In this document: in pieces, positions 48,251 to 57,640 of the stretch
How the letters are laid out: each line of letters begins with the position of its first letter
Position numbering within the stretch: position 1 is the first letter of the stretch
Made by a program: the position numbers and the translations under genes
Notes under the pieces: model-generated
Database searches by the model: none
Told to the model about the DNA's origin: nothing
Seen by the model: only the letters and a program-made list of their open reading frames with translations
Assembly: GCF_040833955.1 (NCBI RefSeq)
Contig: NZ_CP162133.1
Coordinates: forward strand, 310,001-374,000
Length of the DNA: 64,000 nucleotides
Origin: Leptospira sp. WS60.C2
GTDB lineage: Bacteria; Spirochaetota; Leptospiria; Leptospirales; Leptospiraceae
Reading direction: 5' to 3'

Positions 48251-51200
48251 TTGAAGCTTAATAGCAAAGATATTTATGAATTCTTAAGGGAAGATATTTT
48301 TTTATCTCAGCTTTCTTCTCTTGATTTGAAGAAATTAATTTCTTTGTTCGAGTTTAGATCTCTTGTTGCGGGTGATAAAATTGGTGGGAGTGAAATTGAA
48401 CCAACTCCAATTCTTTTATTAGAAACAGGAAGAATTCAGATCAAATTAAAAATTAATCAAAATGAATTGTTAATCAAAACGTTAAATGAAGAAACTCTTT
48501 ACGGTATTTCAGAATACACTTCTGATTCTTTGGTAAAACATATTTATTACATCGAAGAAAATTCAAGAGTTTTGACTTTATCCACATCAGTATTTTCAAA
48601 ATTCATTCAAGGAGATATAGAAAGAAAAAAACTTTGGGACGCTTACAAAGAAAATGTGCAGTTACGAGATGAACTTCGAATTCATCCTTATTTTCGAAAA
48701 CTAGCCAATTCAGAAATTCAGGAACTTTCAAAATTATTAATCAAACGTAAAATTAATTCAGGGCAAGTCTTGATTAAAGAAGGATCAAAGAGTTCTTCAT
48801 TATTTTTTATCAAATCCGGAAAATTCAAGGTAACCAAGTCAACTTGGCAAAAAGATTATTTTTCCTTTGTGGAAGCAGGTTCCGTACTGGGAGAGATGGG
48901 TGTATTAGAAAAAAAAGTTAGAAATGCAACTGTCACAGCTGTTGAAGATAGTTTTGTATATGAACTCTCATCTAAAAGTGCAGAACAAATTTTTAAGAAA
49001 TCAGAGAGTTTACTTATCACCATTCGCTCCATCATGAGTGAAAGAAAACTAAATTTAGGTGAAAAGACGCATGAAGATGATTTTGAACTCACGAATGTTT
49101 ATGAAGAAGATAAGTTTCATTTTTTACCTAAAATAAAATATTTTGCTCCAATTCGAAATCAGATTTCATTTCCGTTTTTATTCCAAGAAGGTAAATCACA
49201 ATCGGGTGATGCCTGCCGAAAAATGATTTTTAAATATTGGGGTTATGCGTTTGCAGAATACGATTCCGATCCCAATTTTCCTGACTTTGATCCTGATATT
49301 TTACCCAATCATTGGAAGGAATGTTTTGGTGATCAAAAAGGGGAATGTTTTTTTGTAAATTGGCGGGAACATGAAACAGAGATTTCTTCCATCCCGACCA
49401 TCAACTATTTAGAAAACTCCAAGTACGTAATCGTAAAACAAATTGGTAAAAAGTTTGTTACCATCCTTGACCCTGAGATAGGTGAAGTCATTTTAAATCG
49501 TGAAGATTGGGAGAAAAAGTCATCTGATGTAGTGATCTATTTTGTTCCCAAAGTTCTTCCTAAATCAAAATGGGAATGGAAAAATCGTTTTTTTGCTGGC
49601 ATCAATGAGTATTTTTTACCCGCCATTCAATACTTAAAAGCAGGTATCCTTGCCAGTTTCATTTTAAAGGGATTGGAAGTTTTTATTCCGCTAGTCAATT
49701 TATATTTAATCGATGCGGTTTTGTTGCAAGAAAGCAGAGACTTCTTTTTCCCCGTTATTGTTTCTGTTGTTTTATTGAGTTTATCACAATCGTTTTTAGG
49801 TTACTTTCGATCGAATGTGATCTTTTTCACAAGCAATCGAGTGAACCAAACCATTGCGATTCGATTTTTAGTAAAATTGATTTCACTTCCTATTTCGTTT
49901 TTTGAAAGGAATCGAAAAGGAGAAATCTTAAATCGTTGGGAAGAAATTGAATCAGTCATTCTATTTTTTTCTGACCAGGGAGCTATGAAAATCTTTGATT
50001 TGATTTTTAGTTCCCTTGTATTTATCATCTTCCTCTTTCTATCACCACTTTTGCTATTGATTATTCTTCTACTGGTTATCCCTGAATTATTGGTATTACG
50101 ATTTTTATCACCCAAAATCATTGAGGAAACAAAGAAGGAATCACTCAAAAGAGCGGAAACTCTGAGTTACTTTATCGAATCAATTCATGGTTTCGAAACG
50201 ATTAAAAACTTAGGTGCAACCTATTCTCATCGCTGGGATTTCGAGAAACGATTAACCTCTCAATTAAACTCAGAAGGGAAAAAACTTTTATATTCGAATC
50301 TATTGTCAACGAATACAGAGTTTTTTAGACAGATTACAATTGTTATCGTATTGTTGGTTGGTAGTTTATTGATTTTGAATGATCAAATGACTCTAGGAAC
50401 TTTGTATGCCATTGTTGGTTTAATCACATACATAAGATCTCCCCTTATTTCATTGTATGAAGATTTTCTGAAATTTCAAAAAGCCAATGTAGCATGGAAT
50501 CGACTCAGAAGTTTTGAATCTTTAGATAGCGAAATTTCAGATAAAGACAATCTGTTCAAAGTTGATTTGCCTGAGGTAAAAGGGAATATCGAATTTAGAA
50601 ACATTCATTTTGCTTATGATACGCAAAAACCGGAGTCTGGTATTCGAAACTTATCTTTGAAAATCCAGGCGGGTAAAAAAGTAGCGTTTGTTGGTCGCAG
50701 TGGGAGTGGAAAATCTACAATCATTAAACTTTTACTTGGTTTGTATCAGCCGAGATTAGGCGAAATTTTAATCGATGATATAACTATCAATGAGATTTGG
50801 TTACCCAGTTTAAGAACCAAAATCGGGGTCTGTTTTCAGGAAAATCCTTTGATTGCAGGAACTGTCAGAGAGAATATCTCAATTACAAAACCAGAGGCAA
50901 CACTGAGTGAAGTGGTGGAAGCGGCAAAACTTGCCTGTATTCATGATGATATAGTTAAATTACCTTTGGGTTACGATACGGAGATCACAGATCGTGGTTT
51001 TATGTTTTCAGGTGGTCAGAAACAAAGAATTTCTTTAGCTCGTTTGTTTTTACAAAAGCCTAATTTGTTGTTACTAGATGAACCCACTGCTTCCTTAGAC
51101 AAAGAAACAGAATCCCGAATTCTGTCTCATATCAATTCTGTGTTTGCAAATGCAACAATCATCACAGTTGCACATCGATTGGATACGATTCGTCATTATG

Positions 51201-51316
51201 ATCAAATATTTGTTCTAGAAAGGGGCAAACTGGATTCGAAAGGCACTCATAGGGAGTTACTTTCTAAAGGTGGAATCTACCAATTACTTCATTCTAAACA
51301 AGAGGCAATCCGATAA
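48251..51316 (+). CDS. ABC exporter with two cNMP-binding domains and degenerate C39-like domain (B)
   Basis: 1021 residues, same order of domains as exporter A. The second cNMP-binding domain (about 145-265) keeps the phosphate-binding motif (G214-E215, R224); the first does not. In the C39-like domain the SGDACRKM segment (318-325) puts Ser318 where the catalytic Cys should be, and Tyr392 replaces the catalytic His, while the Asp of DPEIG (407) remains. The membrane domain spans about 470-740; the ATPase has Walker A GRSGSGKST (815-823), FSGGQ and LLLDEPTASLD. The start is TTG with AAGGA 7 nt upstream. Confidence 0.9.
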   Translation: MKLNSKDIYEFLREDIFLSQLSSLDLKKLISLFEFRSLVAGDKIGGSEIEPTPILLLETGRIQIKLKINQNELLIKTLNEETLYGISEYTSDSLVKHIYYIEENSRVLTLSTSVFSKFIQGDIERKKLWDAYKENVQLRDELRIHPYFRKLANSEIQELSKLLIKRKINSGQVLIKEGSKSSSLFFIKSGKFKVTKSTWQKDYFSFVEAGSVLGEMGVLEKKVRNATVTAVEDSFVYELSSKSAEQIFKKSESLLITIRSIMSERKLNLGEKTHEDDFELTNVYEEDKFHFLPKIKYFAPIRNQISFPFLFQEGKSQSGDACRKMIFKYWGYAFAEYDSDPNFPDFDPDILPNHWKECFGDQKGECFFVNWREHETEISSIPTINYLENSKYVIVKQIGKKFVTILDPEIGEVILNREDWEKKSSDVVIYFVPKVLPKSKWEWKNRFFAGINEYFLPAIQYLKAGILASFILKGLEVFIPLVNLYLIDAVLLQESRDFFFPVIVSVVLLSLSQSFLGYFRSNVIFFTSNRVNQTIAIRFLVKLISLPISFFERNRKGEILNRWEEIESVILFFSDQGAMKIFDLIFSSLVFIIFLFLSPLLLLIILLLVIPELLVLRFLSPKIIEETKKESLKRAETLSYFIESIHGFETIKNLGATYSHRWDFEKRLTSQLNSEGKKLLYSNLLSTNTEFFRQITIVIVLLVGSLLILNDQMTLGTLYAIVGLITYIRSPLISLYEDFLKFQKANVAWNRLRSFESLDSEISDKDNLFKVDLPEVKGNIEFRNIHFAYDTQKPESGIRNLSLKIQAGKKVAFVGRSGSGKSTIIKLLLGLYQPRLGEILIDDITINEIWLPSLRTKIGVCFQENPLIAGTVRENISITKPEATLSEVVEAAKLACIHDDIVKLPLGYDTEITDRGFMFSGGQKQRISLARLFLQKPNLLLLDEPTASLDKETESRILSHINSVFANATIITVAHRLDTIRHYDQIFVLERGKLDSKGTHRELLSKGGIYQLLHSKQEAIR

Positions 51317-51324
51317 TTGAAGTA

Positions 51325-52683
51325 GTGATCCAATTTCGGCATTCTTTTTGGTTTTTTCTTATATTCATTATGTCTAGTTCCTTCCTTTGGGGAGAGGCAG
51401 TGGGTTTCTATGACTTACCAAAGTTAGTGGGTGAGAAATCGTATGAGTTAAAACTAAAAGAAATGGAAATCCAACGTAAAAAAGTAGATATTGATACTAG
51501 AAATTTACGTTATTTGCCCTCAGTGAATTTGGAACATTCTCCTTTTTTTGAATCACTCCGTGGTGACGGATACAATCGAAAAGGTTGGAGTACCACTTTA
51601 AATCTCAATTGGAACTTTATGGAGCAAGGGAATACGGTTCTGACGAACATGATCCTTGAGTTGGAATATGAGAGATTACTTCTTGAATATCGCGCGTTAT
51701 ACCAAAAAGAGCTATTTGACCAAGCATTTCAATATGCAGAAACATTAAAACTTTTGGCTTTTTATGACTATGATTTTTCAAATGAATCTGATGCTGATAA
51801 ACAATTCCAAACTGTGCAGAAACTTTATAAACAAGGAATTGAGTCTTATTTGGTAACTCAGAACTCCAAGGTAGATTACTTCTTTTATAAATACAATGCG
51901 ATCAAATCAAAACTTGACCAACAGAAAAGTCAGTCGATTTTTAGAAGAAAATTTTTGCTCAAGGATGTGACGCTTAAACCAATTCCTGAAAAAGATTATA
52001 AAACTTTACCTCTTGAAGAAACGTTATCAGAGTATGAAAAGAATCTTATCGATCTAAATTTTGATTTAATCTTAACAGTCAATCAAATCAAAATTTTAGA
52101 AATTCAAAAGCAAGTAAGGTTTAATGAGCTTTGGGTTCCCGATTTTTTTGTCAATGTTTACAATCAGAACGCACGTGAATCATATTCTGGGTTGAGTGGT
52201 ACTTGGACGAATCCAATGCAAGTCTATGATTATAGTCGAAACGATTATAGTATATATGCGAGATCTTCTGATTCAGATTTGAATGTTGGGGGAAATTTTG
52301 GCTTTCGATTTCCACTTTTCAATCGTTGGTTAGATAAGAACGAGTTTGATAAATCAAAAATTGAAGTTAAATTGGCAAAATCACAATCTCAGTTTTTGCG
52401 AGAAAATACAGGCCTATATTTATACGAATTGATCCAACAACACAACAACCTTGTGGAGTTATATGACATTTCTCGTGAGAGCAAAAGGATCGCAGAAGAA
52501 AATTATCAAATCATGGAAAAAGCTTACAAAACAGGATCTGCTTCTATTATTGAGCTCCAAACAGTGGATAGACGTTTGCGCGATGTTATGCGAAATGAGA
52601 TTCAGAATCGTTATGATTTAATTCAATTGAGACTTCAGATTGGCCTTCTTTTAGGCGACACTATGAAATTTCTCACGAATTAA
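51325..52683 (+). CDS. TolC-family outer-membrane channel protein
   Basis: 452 residues from a GTG start at 51325, 8 bp after exporter B. A signal peptide (about 1-24, ending FLWGEA) precedes two long helical/coiled-coil repeats with the outer-membrane-efflux-protein pattern (for example KVDIDTRNLRYLPSVNLE and the YKTGSASIIELQTVDRRL region). TolC-type proteins form the outer-membrane duct of type I secretion and efflux complexes. Its place at the end of the exporter run completes the trans-envelope apparatus. The stop codon overlaps the convergent lipoprotein gene by 4 bp. Confidence 0.88.
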   Translation: MIQFRHSFWFFLIFIMSSSFLWGEAVGFYDLPKLVGEKSYELKLKEMEIQRKKVDIDTRNLRYLPSVNLEHSPFFESLRGDGYNRKGWSTTLNLNWNFMEQGNTVLTNMILELEYERLLLEYRALYQKELFDQAFQYAETLKLLAFYDYDFSNESDADKQFQTVQKLYKQGIESYLVTQNSKVDYFFYKYNAIKSKLDQQKSQSIFRRKFLLKDVTLKPIPEKDYKTLPLEETLSEYEKNLIDLNFDLILTVNQIKILEIQKQVRFNELWVPDFFVNVYNQNARESYSGLSGTWTNPMQVYDYSRNDYSIYARSSDSDLNVGGNFGFRFPLFNRWLDKNEFDKSKIEVKLAKSQSQFLRENTGLYLYELIQQHNNLVELYDISRESKRIAEENYQIMEKAYKTGSASIIELQTVDRRLRDVMRNEIQNRYDLIQLRLQIGLLLGDTMKFLTN

Positions 52684-53042
52684 AGACCAATCTCAGGAGT
52701 TGCAGGATCCAATTCTTTCTTATTCTTCATTCCACACTTTTCTCGTTTCCAATCATTTAAAATATCATCAGCTTTCACTTTGTTTTTATAATGAATATAC
52801 GGGGTGGCGAGTATGGGAGCTAAAAAGATGAATGAAATTGCAGAATTAAGAAGGGACAAAGTGACAATGAGTCCTAACGTTAAAACATTATCATCAAAAA
52901 CTTCTGTGACTTGGCGTTTTGTTTGGTAATAGTAGGCTAAACATTCTTCGGTATGATTTGCTGGCTGAAATGGTATACTCACACACCCCATTTGACAAAG
53001 AATCAATAAACTTACAGTGAAATTTCTAAGTTTTTTAAACAT
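52680..53042 (-). CDS. Small lipoprotein with membrane segment
   Basis: 120 residues. A lipoprotein signal ends in CQMGC (Cys20), and a second hydrophobic stretch (about 55-82) follows a polar domain with Cys33 and Tyr-rich residues. I recognise no family; the Cys-Gly-Pro-free, two-hydrophobic layout resembles small Leptospira lipoproteins of unknown role. Its 5' end overlaps the next lipoprotein gene by 31 bp on the same strand, so the two are co-expressed. Confidence 0.65.
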   Translation of the reverse strand: MFKKLRNFTVSLLILCQMGCVSIPFQPANHTEECLAYYYQTKRQVTEVFDDNVLTLGLIVTLSLLNSAISFIFLAPILATPYIHYKNKVKADDILNDWKREKCGMKNKKELDPATPEIGL

Positions 53043-53587
53043 GCATTCACCGCTTCTAAATTTGTTTCTTCAATCATTCTCTGGAAGTTTCTTAGTTTAT
53101 AAAATCCATAAAGAAACTGTTCAGCATTTCCCTTTTTGGTGATCGTCTCTTCTTTTAAAAGCGTTTGATTGAGATACAGTTTGTATTTAAACTCCACACT
53201 GTATTCACCAATCCTGTATTGGAGAGGCCATATACCAATGAAGGGATAAACTGCGGGCCAAGTGTACCACCAATTGTATTTGTCAGAATAGTATGTTTTC
53301 ATTTCGACATCAATCGTATAAAACTCTTTGGTTGTGCTTGGGTCCAATTCCGTCATAACATTGGGAAATATAGCTGCCGATTCCAAATGTCCTTTCCAAG
53401 CCATTCGCCAAGCATCGGTATAAATACCGCGATCAGCTGAAAGAATTTCAAATCTTCCGATTACGATTGGTAAATTGGTTTTGGTTCTGGATAGAATTCC
53501 ATTTTTAGTGGGAGGTGGGACTTGGCGTAAATCCGTTGCACATTGTAAAAGTAATAATATAACGAATAAGGACAGAACTCGTTTCAT
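53012..53587 (-). CDS. Lipoprotein, function unknown
   Basis: 191 residues with a lipoprotein signal peptide (LLLQC, Cys16). The mature part is Tyr/Trp-rich with beta-strand character (YYSDKYNWWYTWPAVYPF, IGEYSVEFKYKLYLN), reminiscent of periplasmic or outer-membrane-associated lipoproteins that bind an envelope component. I recognise no named family. It is translated before and overlaps the small lipoprotein gene by 31 bp; the pair lies just downstream (convergent) of the secretion operon and may or may not be related to it. Confidence 0.65.
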   Translation of the reverse strand: MKRVLSLFVILLLLQCATDLRQVPPPTKNGILSRTKTNLPIVIGRFEILSADRGIYTDAWRMAWKGHLESAAIFPNVMTELDPSTTKEFYTIDVEMKTYYSDKYNWWYTWPAVYPFIGIWPLQYRIGEYSVEFKYKLYLNQTLLKEETITKKGNAEQFLYGFYKLRNFQRMIEETNLEAVNACLKNLEISL

Positions 53588-53622
53588 TTTGAAGTCTTAC
53601 CCTATAGAGATTGGAAATGGAA

Positions 53623-54921
53623 TCAATCAATTTTCTCTAGTTTGTAAATATGAATTCGATTTTCGATAGTAGATTCAAGTGTGTAACCCATGGGTGGAAC
53701 TGGATTCGAGGTTTCTTTCTCCCATTGATAATGGATATAATAGTTAGCAGAATATTTTTTGTTTGGTAGATACAGTTGAATTTCGTTTCGATTGGCAAGG
53801 TATTGTGGTATGTTGGAAACAATCGAATCATTTGGTAATAGATTTCGGAGGATTTGGTAGTCTTTTGTTGATCCACTTGGATTCATATATTCTCTTCTGA
53901 ATGAGAATGATTTTGAAATAGGTCCATACAATAGAAAAAGGGTTATCGATACGATAACAGAGATTATAACAAATAATCTCTTTTGTCTCGAATGAAGAGT
54001 TTCGAGTGTTTGTGTAAAACTCAGGAAGATAATTGGTATCGTAACAAACGTATGATGAGTGAAGGGGGTTTTATTCACTTCGAATTTTGAAAAAACAGAA
54101 TAAAGGAGATACGGTATCAAACAAAACATAAGCGGAGAACGGAACGATAAAAATAAGAAAGGTAAATTTAAAAAAAGAATCAGGTAGGGAAAAAGATGTA
54201 AGTGGGTGATGGCAAACCAAGGATCACGATACCTTTCTAAATGTGCTGGTGCGAGGGATGAAATGGAACTGTTAAAATAACTAAGTATCCCTATGGATAA
54301 TAAAAAATAGAGAGAAGAAGAAATTCCAATGAAAATGGTTTCTTTTGGATAAGATTTTCTATACACAAGAGAAAAAACAATCCAAACCAAACTAATTTCT
54401 TCTTTAACGAGTAAACTCAGTGTAAAAAAAAGATACCAAAGTTTCGATTGTTGTTTCCAAAAATAATAGAAGAGAAAGAAAAAAGGAATCCATAATACTT
54501 CTGGATGAAAATCAAAAATCTGAATCCAATAGATTGGCAAATACAGAGCATACAAGAAAGGATAGAAAAAGTATTGAGTGTTCTCCTTTCCTAAGAAAGG
54601 TATGATCAGGATGGGAACACTCAATACAAATGCCTGAAAAATGAGTAAGGTTTCTATACTTGGAAATAGATAATACAGTATGCTGATTGGGTAAATAAAC
54701 CAATTGAAATGATCCGCAAAATAATGATGTGTGTTACCATCTAATCCAAGTGATGTGACGGCTTCACCAGTGTGAATGATGTGATAAAATAGATTCTCAA
54801 AAAGACCTACATCGACTCCAGCACCCAAATGTTCGTAACGGAAAATGGCTCTTTCTGATAGAAAATAAAAAAAAATGACCCAGAGAAGTAAGGATGGAAT
54901 GTACTTCCATGGTTCTTTCAT
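53623..54921 (-). CDS. DUF2079-type polytopic membrane protein
   Basis: 432 residues from the ATG at 54921 (a longer frame to 54960 would overlap the upstream gene). At least ten membrane helices, an early GAGVDVGLFENLFYH loop and the DGNTHHYFADHFNW motif of DUF2079, a GT-C-like family. A role in glycan or lipid transfer across the membrane is inferred only from fold likeness. The start lies 1 bp after the stop of the upstream FAD-enzyme gene, so expression is coupled. Confidence 0.78.
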   Translation of the reverse strand: MKEPWKYIPSLLLWVIFFYFLSERAIFRYEHLGAGVDVGLFENLFYHIIHTGEAVTSLGLDGNTHHYFADHFNWFIYPISILYYLFPSIETLLIFQAFVLSVPILIIPFLGKENTQYFFYPFLYALYLPIYWIQIFDFHPEVLWIPFFFLFYYFWKQQSKLWYLFFTLSLLVKEEISLVWIVFSLVYRKSYPKETIFIGISSSLYFLLSIGILSYFNSSISSLAPAHLERYRDPWFAITHLHLFPYLILFLNLPFLFLSFRSPLMFCLIPYLLYSVFSKFEVNKTPFTHHTFVTIPIIFLSFTQTLETLHSRQKRLFVIISVIVSITLFLLYGPISKSFSFRREYMNPSGSTKDYQILRNLLPNDSIVSNIPQYLANRNEIQLYLPNKKYSANYYIHYQWEKETSNPVPPMGYTLESTIENRIHIYKLEKID

Positions 54922-54922
54922 T

Positions 54923-56485
54923 TTACTTGGTGAAGTAACCAGTGAGAGCAGCTTCTGCACATTTCATTCCATCGATGGCGGCTGAAACAATTCCTCCTGC
55001 ATAACCTGCGCCTTCTCCACAAGGATACAAACCTTTGATTGTGATGTGATCTAATGTCTCTGGATTTCTTGGAATTTGAATTGGTGAAGAAGTTCTTGTT
55101 TCTGGTGCATGAAGGATGGCTTCGTTTGTGAAGTACCCTTTCATCGAAGAATCAAATTCTTTAAACCCTTTTTGGAGTGCATCTACAATAAGAGGTGGCA
55201 ATACTTCTGATAGGGACACTGAGACAAGTCCAGGAGTATAGGAAGTTTTTGGTAAATCTGAGGAGACAATATTTTTTGTAAAATCCACCATACGCTGAGC
55301 AGGTGCTTTTTGTGTTCCACCATTGATGGCAAAGGCTTTTTGTTCGATGGAAGATTGGTATTGTAAGGCAGAAAAAACGCCATAAGATTCAAATGATTTA
55401 AAATCATCTAATCTAAGTTCTACGACAATTCCTGAATTGGCTGTGGGTCTTGAACGTTCGGCACTAGACCAACCATTTGTAACAACCTCGCCAGGTTTTG
55501 TGGCACAAGGAGCAATCACACCTCCAGGGCACATACAAAAACTATACACACCCCTCCCATTGATTTGTTTCACAAGTGAATATTCGGAGGCAGGTAATAA
55601 TGGATTTTTGGTTACACAATGGTATTGAATGGAATCGATTAAACTTTGTGGGTGTTCCACCCGAACGCCAATGGCAAGTGGTTTGGTGTGAATTTCGATC
55701 CCTTTCTCATGCAATAAGTGGAACATTTCTCTACCAGAATGGCCTGTGGCAATGATGACATTGTTTGCCATCCACTTTTGTCCATCAGCTGATTTGACAC
55801 CTATGATGGATTTTCCATTTAAGATTAAGTCGGTAACTCTTGTATGAAAATGGATTTCACCTCCAGAGGATAAAATACACTCTCGAATATTTTGTATGAT
55901 TCGGGGAAGTTTGTTTGTTCCAATATGTGGATGAGCATCTACTAAGATTTGTTTAGTGGCACCGAAGGAAACGAGATATTCTAATACCTTTCTGATATTT
56001 CCTCTTTTTTTAGACCTTGTATACAGTTTACCATCAGAATAGGTACCTGCACCACCTTCCCCAAAACAATAGTTAGAGTCTTCATTCACGATATGGTGCA
56101 CGTTGATACCACGTAAATCAGCCACTCGATCTTTTACATTTTTGCCACGTTCTAGGATGATCGGCTTTTTTCCGAGTTCTAATATTCGTAAGGCAGCAAA
56201 AAGACCCGCTGGGCCCGCTCCAATAATGAGGACCGGTTCTTCTAAGTTTACATTTTGAAACTGAGGAATGGAAAAATTAGTGGGAATGAAGTCTTCATTG
56301 ACGTAAACATCAAGTCTCAATTGGAAGACAATGTTTTTTTGTCTGGCATCGATGGAACGAGCCGTACATTCAATGTGTCTGATTTCCTGTTTGGGAATTT
56401 TATTTTGTTTGGATACAAACTGCAGAAGATGATCTGGATTGGAAGCAATCTCAGATGTGACTCTGACATTTAATTCTAGTTTCAA
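54923..56485 (-). CDS. FAD-dependent oxidoreductase (COG2509-like)
   Basis: 520 residues. An N-terminal helical part precedes the dinucleotide-binding motif GAGPAGLFAALRILE, a RGKNVKDR loop, DAHPHIGTNKLPR and the C-terminal PCGEGAGYAGGIVSAAIDG that closes the FAD site. Proteins of this type are called uncharacterised FAD-dependent dehydrogenases; the substrate is unknown. It is first in a two-gene unit with the DUF2079 gene and separated from paiB by 69 bp. Confidence 0.88.
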   Translation of the reverse strand: MKLELNVRVTSEIASNPDHLLQFVSKQNKIPKQEIRHIECTARSIDARQKNIVFQLRLDVYVNEDFIPTNFSIPQFQNVNLEEPVLIIGAGPAGLFAALRILELGKKPIILERGKNVKDRVADLRGINVHHIVNEDSNYCFGEGGAGTYSDGKLYTRSKKRGNIRKVLEYLVSFGATKQILVDAHPHIGTNKLPRIIQNIRECILSSGGEIHFHTRVTDLILNGKSIIGVKSADGQKWMANNVIIATGHSGREMFHLLHEKGIEIHTKPLAIGVRVEHPQSLIDSIQYHCVTKNPLLPASEYSLVKQINGRGVYSFCMCPGGVIAPCATKPGEVVTNGWSSAERSRPTANSGIVVELRLDDFKSFESYGVFSALQYQSSIEQKAFAINGGTQKAPAQRMVDFTKNIVSSDLPKTSYTPGLVSVSLSEVLPPLIVDALQKGFKEFDSSMKGYFTNEAILHAPETRTSSPIQIPRNPETLDHITIKGLYPCGEGAGYAGGIVSAAIDGMKCAEAALTGYFTK

Positions 56486-56554
56486 TGTGTTTCACTTAAC
56501 TCATTCTTTTTATTGAGAAAACTTTCAGTTTTTGAAAGTGAGTTGTTTCCATCC

Positions 56555-57166
56555 TTATGAATTTTGATCTAAGGATTGTTTCATTAAATTGGCAATCGCT
56601 TTTTCATTTTCGCCTGGCATTCTTTCGAGATTCTGTATCACTCGTTGCCTTCTTTCCATTGAATGGTTTTGGCTCAGTTTTTCCTTTCCTTCCCATTTTG
56701 TAATTTTGATTCGGAACGGAACAATGCCTTTTTGTAATTTTAGCAAATACTCCTCATTCACATCTGCTAATTGATAACTCGAATGATCTCCTTCAAATGT
56801 CTGCACAAGTCTTTCTAAACTTTTTTGGATTTCGATTGGATCATCTAAAAAGCTTAACACCCCATTGATATGTACAGCGGTGTAATTCCATGTCGGTACG
56901 GAAAGATTCGTTTCATACCATGAGGGTGAGATATAACAATGTGGACCAGTGAAGATGCAAAGAACTTCTTGGTCATTTGCATTCTTTTGAGGATTTGGTT
57001 TTGCAAAATGACCAATGAGAGATTGATTGTCTTCGGAAAGCAAAAGAGGCAAATGAGTTGCTACAAGTTGACCTTCGAATTGTGAGATTAAGATTCCAAA
57101 TGGATTTTGCTTTACGAATGGAATCAGATTTGATGTCTCCATTCGAAATGGATCGGGTATATACAA
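56555..57166 (-). CDS. paiB: PaiB-like FMN-binding transcriptional regulator
   Basis: 203 residues with PaiB motifs: YIPDPFRM at the start, ATHLPLLL, GHFAKPNPQ, and FTGPHCYISPSWY with VPTWNYTAVH. PaiB has an FMN-binding split-barrel fold and represses sporulation and degradative genes in Bacillus together with the acetyltransferase PaiA; a GNAT acetyltransferase lies next upstream, recalling that pair. The start is TTG with AAGGAG 9 nt upstream. Whether it regulates transcription in this organism is inference. Confidence 0.9.
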   Translation of the reverse strand: MYIPDPFRMETSNLIPFVKQNPFGILISQFEGQLVATHLPLLLSEDNQSLIGHFAKPNPQKNANDQEVLCIFTGPHCYISPSWYETNLSVPTWNYTAVHINGVLSFLDDPIEIQKSLERLVQTFEGDHSSYQLADVNEEYLLKLQKGIVPFRIKITKWEGKEKLSQNHSMERRQRVIQNLERMPGENEKAIANLMKQSLDQNS

Positions 57167-57190
57167 TGATTTTTTCTCCTTACATTGGTG

Positions 57191-57640
57191 TTATGTCGAT
57201 TTCCAGAAATATGTAAGAAATTCTGTTTCCTGCATAAAACCTTCTTTTTCATATAAAGAGCGAGCACCTTGATTGTGAATCGAAGTTGATAATTCTAATC
57301 CTTTGCCATGAAAGGCTTTTGCGAATGATTTTGCTTCTAGGATCAGGAGTTTTGCGATTCCATTCTTTCGATTCTCAGCTTTGACATATAAATCATTTAG
57401 AATATAAGAACGTTGCATCGATATAGACGAAAAAACTGGGTACAGTTGTGTAAATCCAACTAAATTTCCAGAAGATGGTTCTTCGGCAATAAAAATGATC
57501 GATTGTCCATGTTCCATTCGATCTTGTAAATATCTCTTAGCGCCTGTTATATCTGATTTCTGTTCATAGAACTGTCTATAGAGATCAAATAGTTCGGCAA
57601 TTTTGGAAATGTCATTGTAGTTCGCTTGTCTGATTTTCAT
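57191..57640 (-). CDS. GNAT-family N-acetyltransferase
   Basis: 149 residues. The acetyl-CoA-binding loop is RKNGIAKLL (R/Q-x-x-G-x-A/G), preceded by a LNDLYVKAENR strand and followed by the terminal ARSLYEKEGF segment usual for GNAT enzymes. The acetyl acceptor is unknown. It starts inside the preceding membrane-protein gene (29-bp overlap) and precedes the paiB gene by 24 bp, so the group DinB, membrane protein, GNAT, PaiB is probably one transcript. Confidence 0.9.
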   Translation of the reverse strand: MKIRQANYNDISKIAELFDLYRQFYEQKSDITGAKRYLQDRMEHGQSIIFIAEEPSSGNLVGFTQLYPVFSSISMQRSYILNDLYVKAENRKNGIAKLLILEAKSFAKAFHGKGLELSTSIHNQGARSLYEKEGFMQETEFLTYFWKST

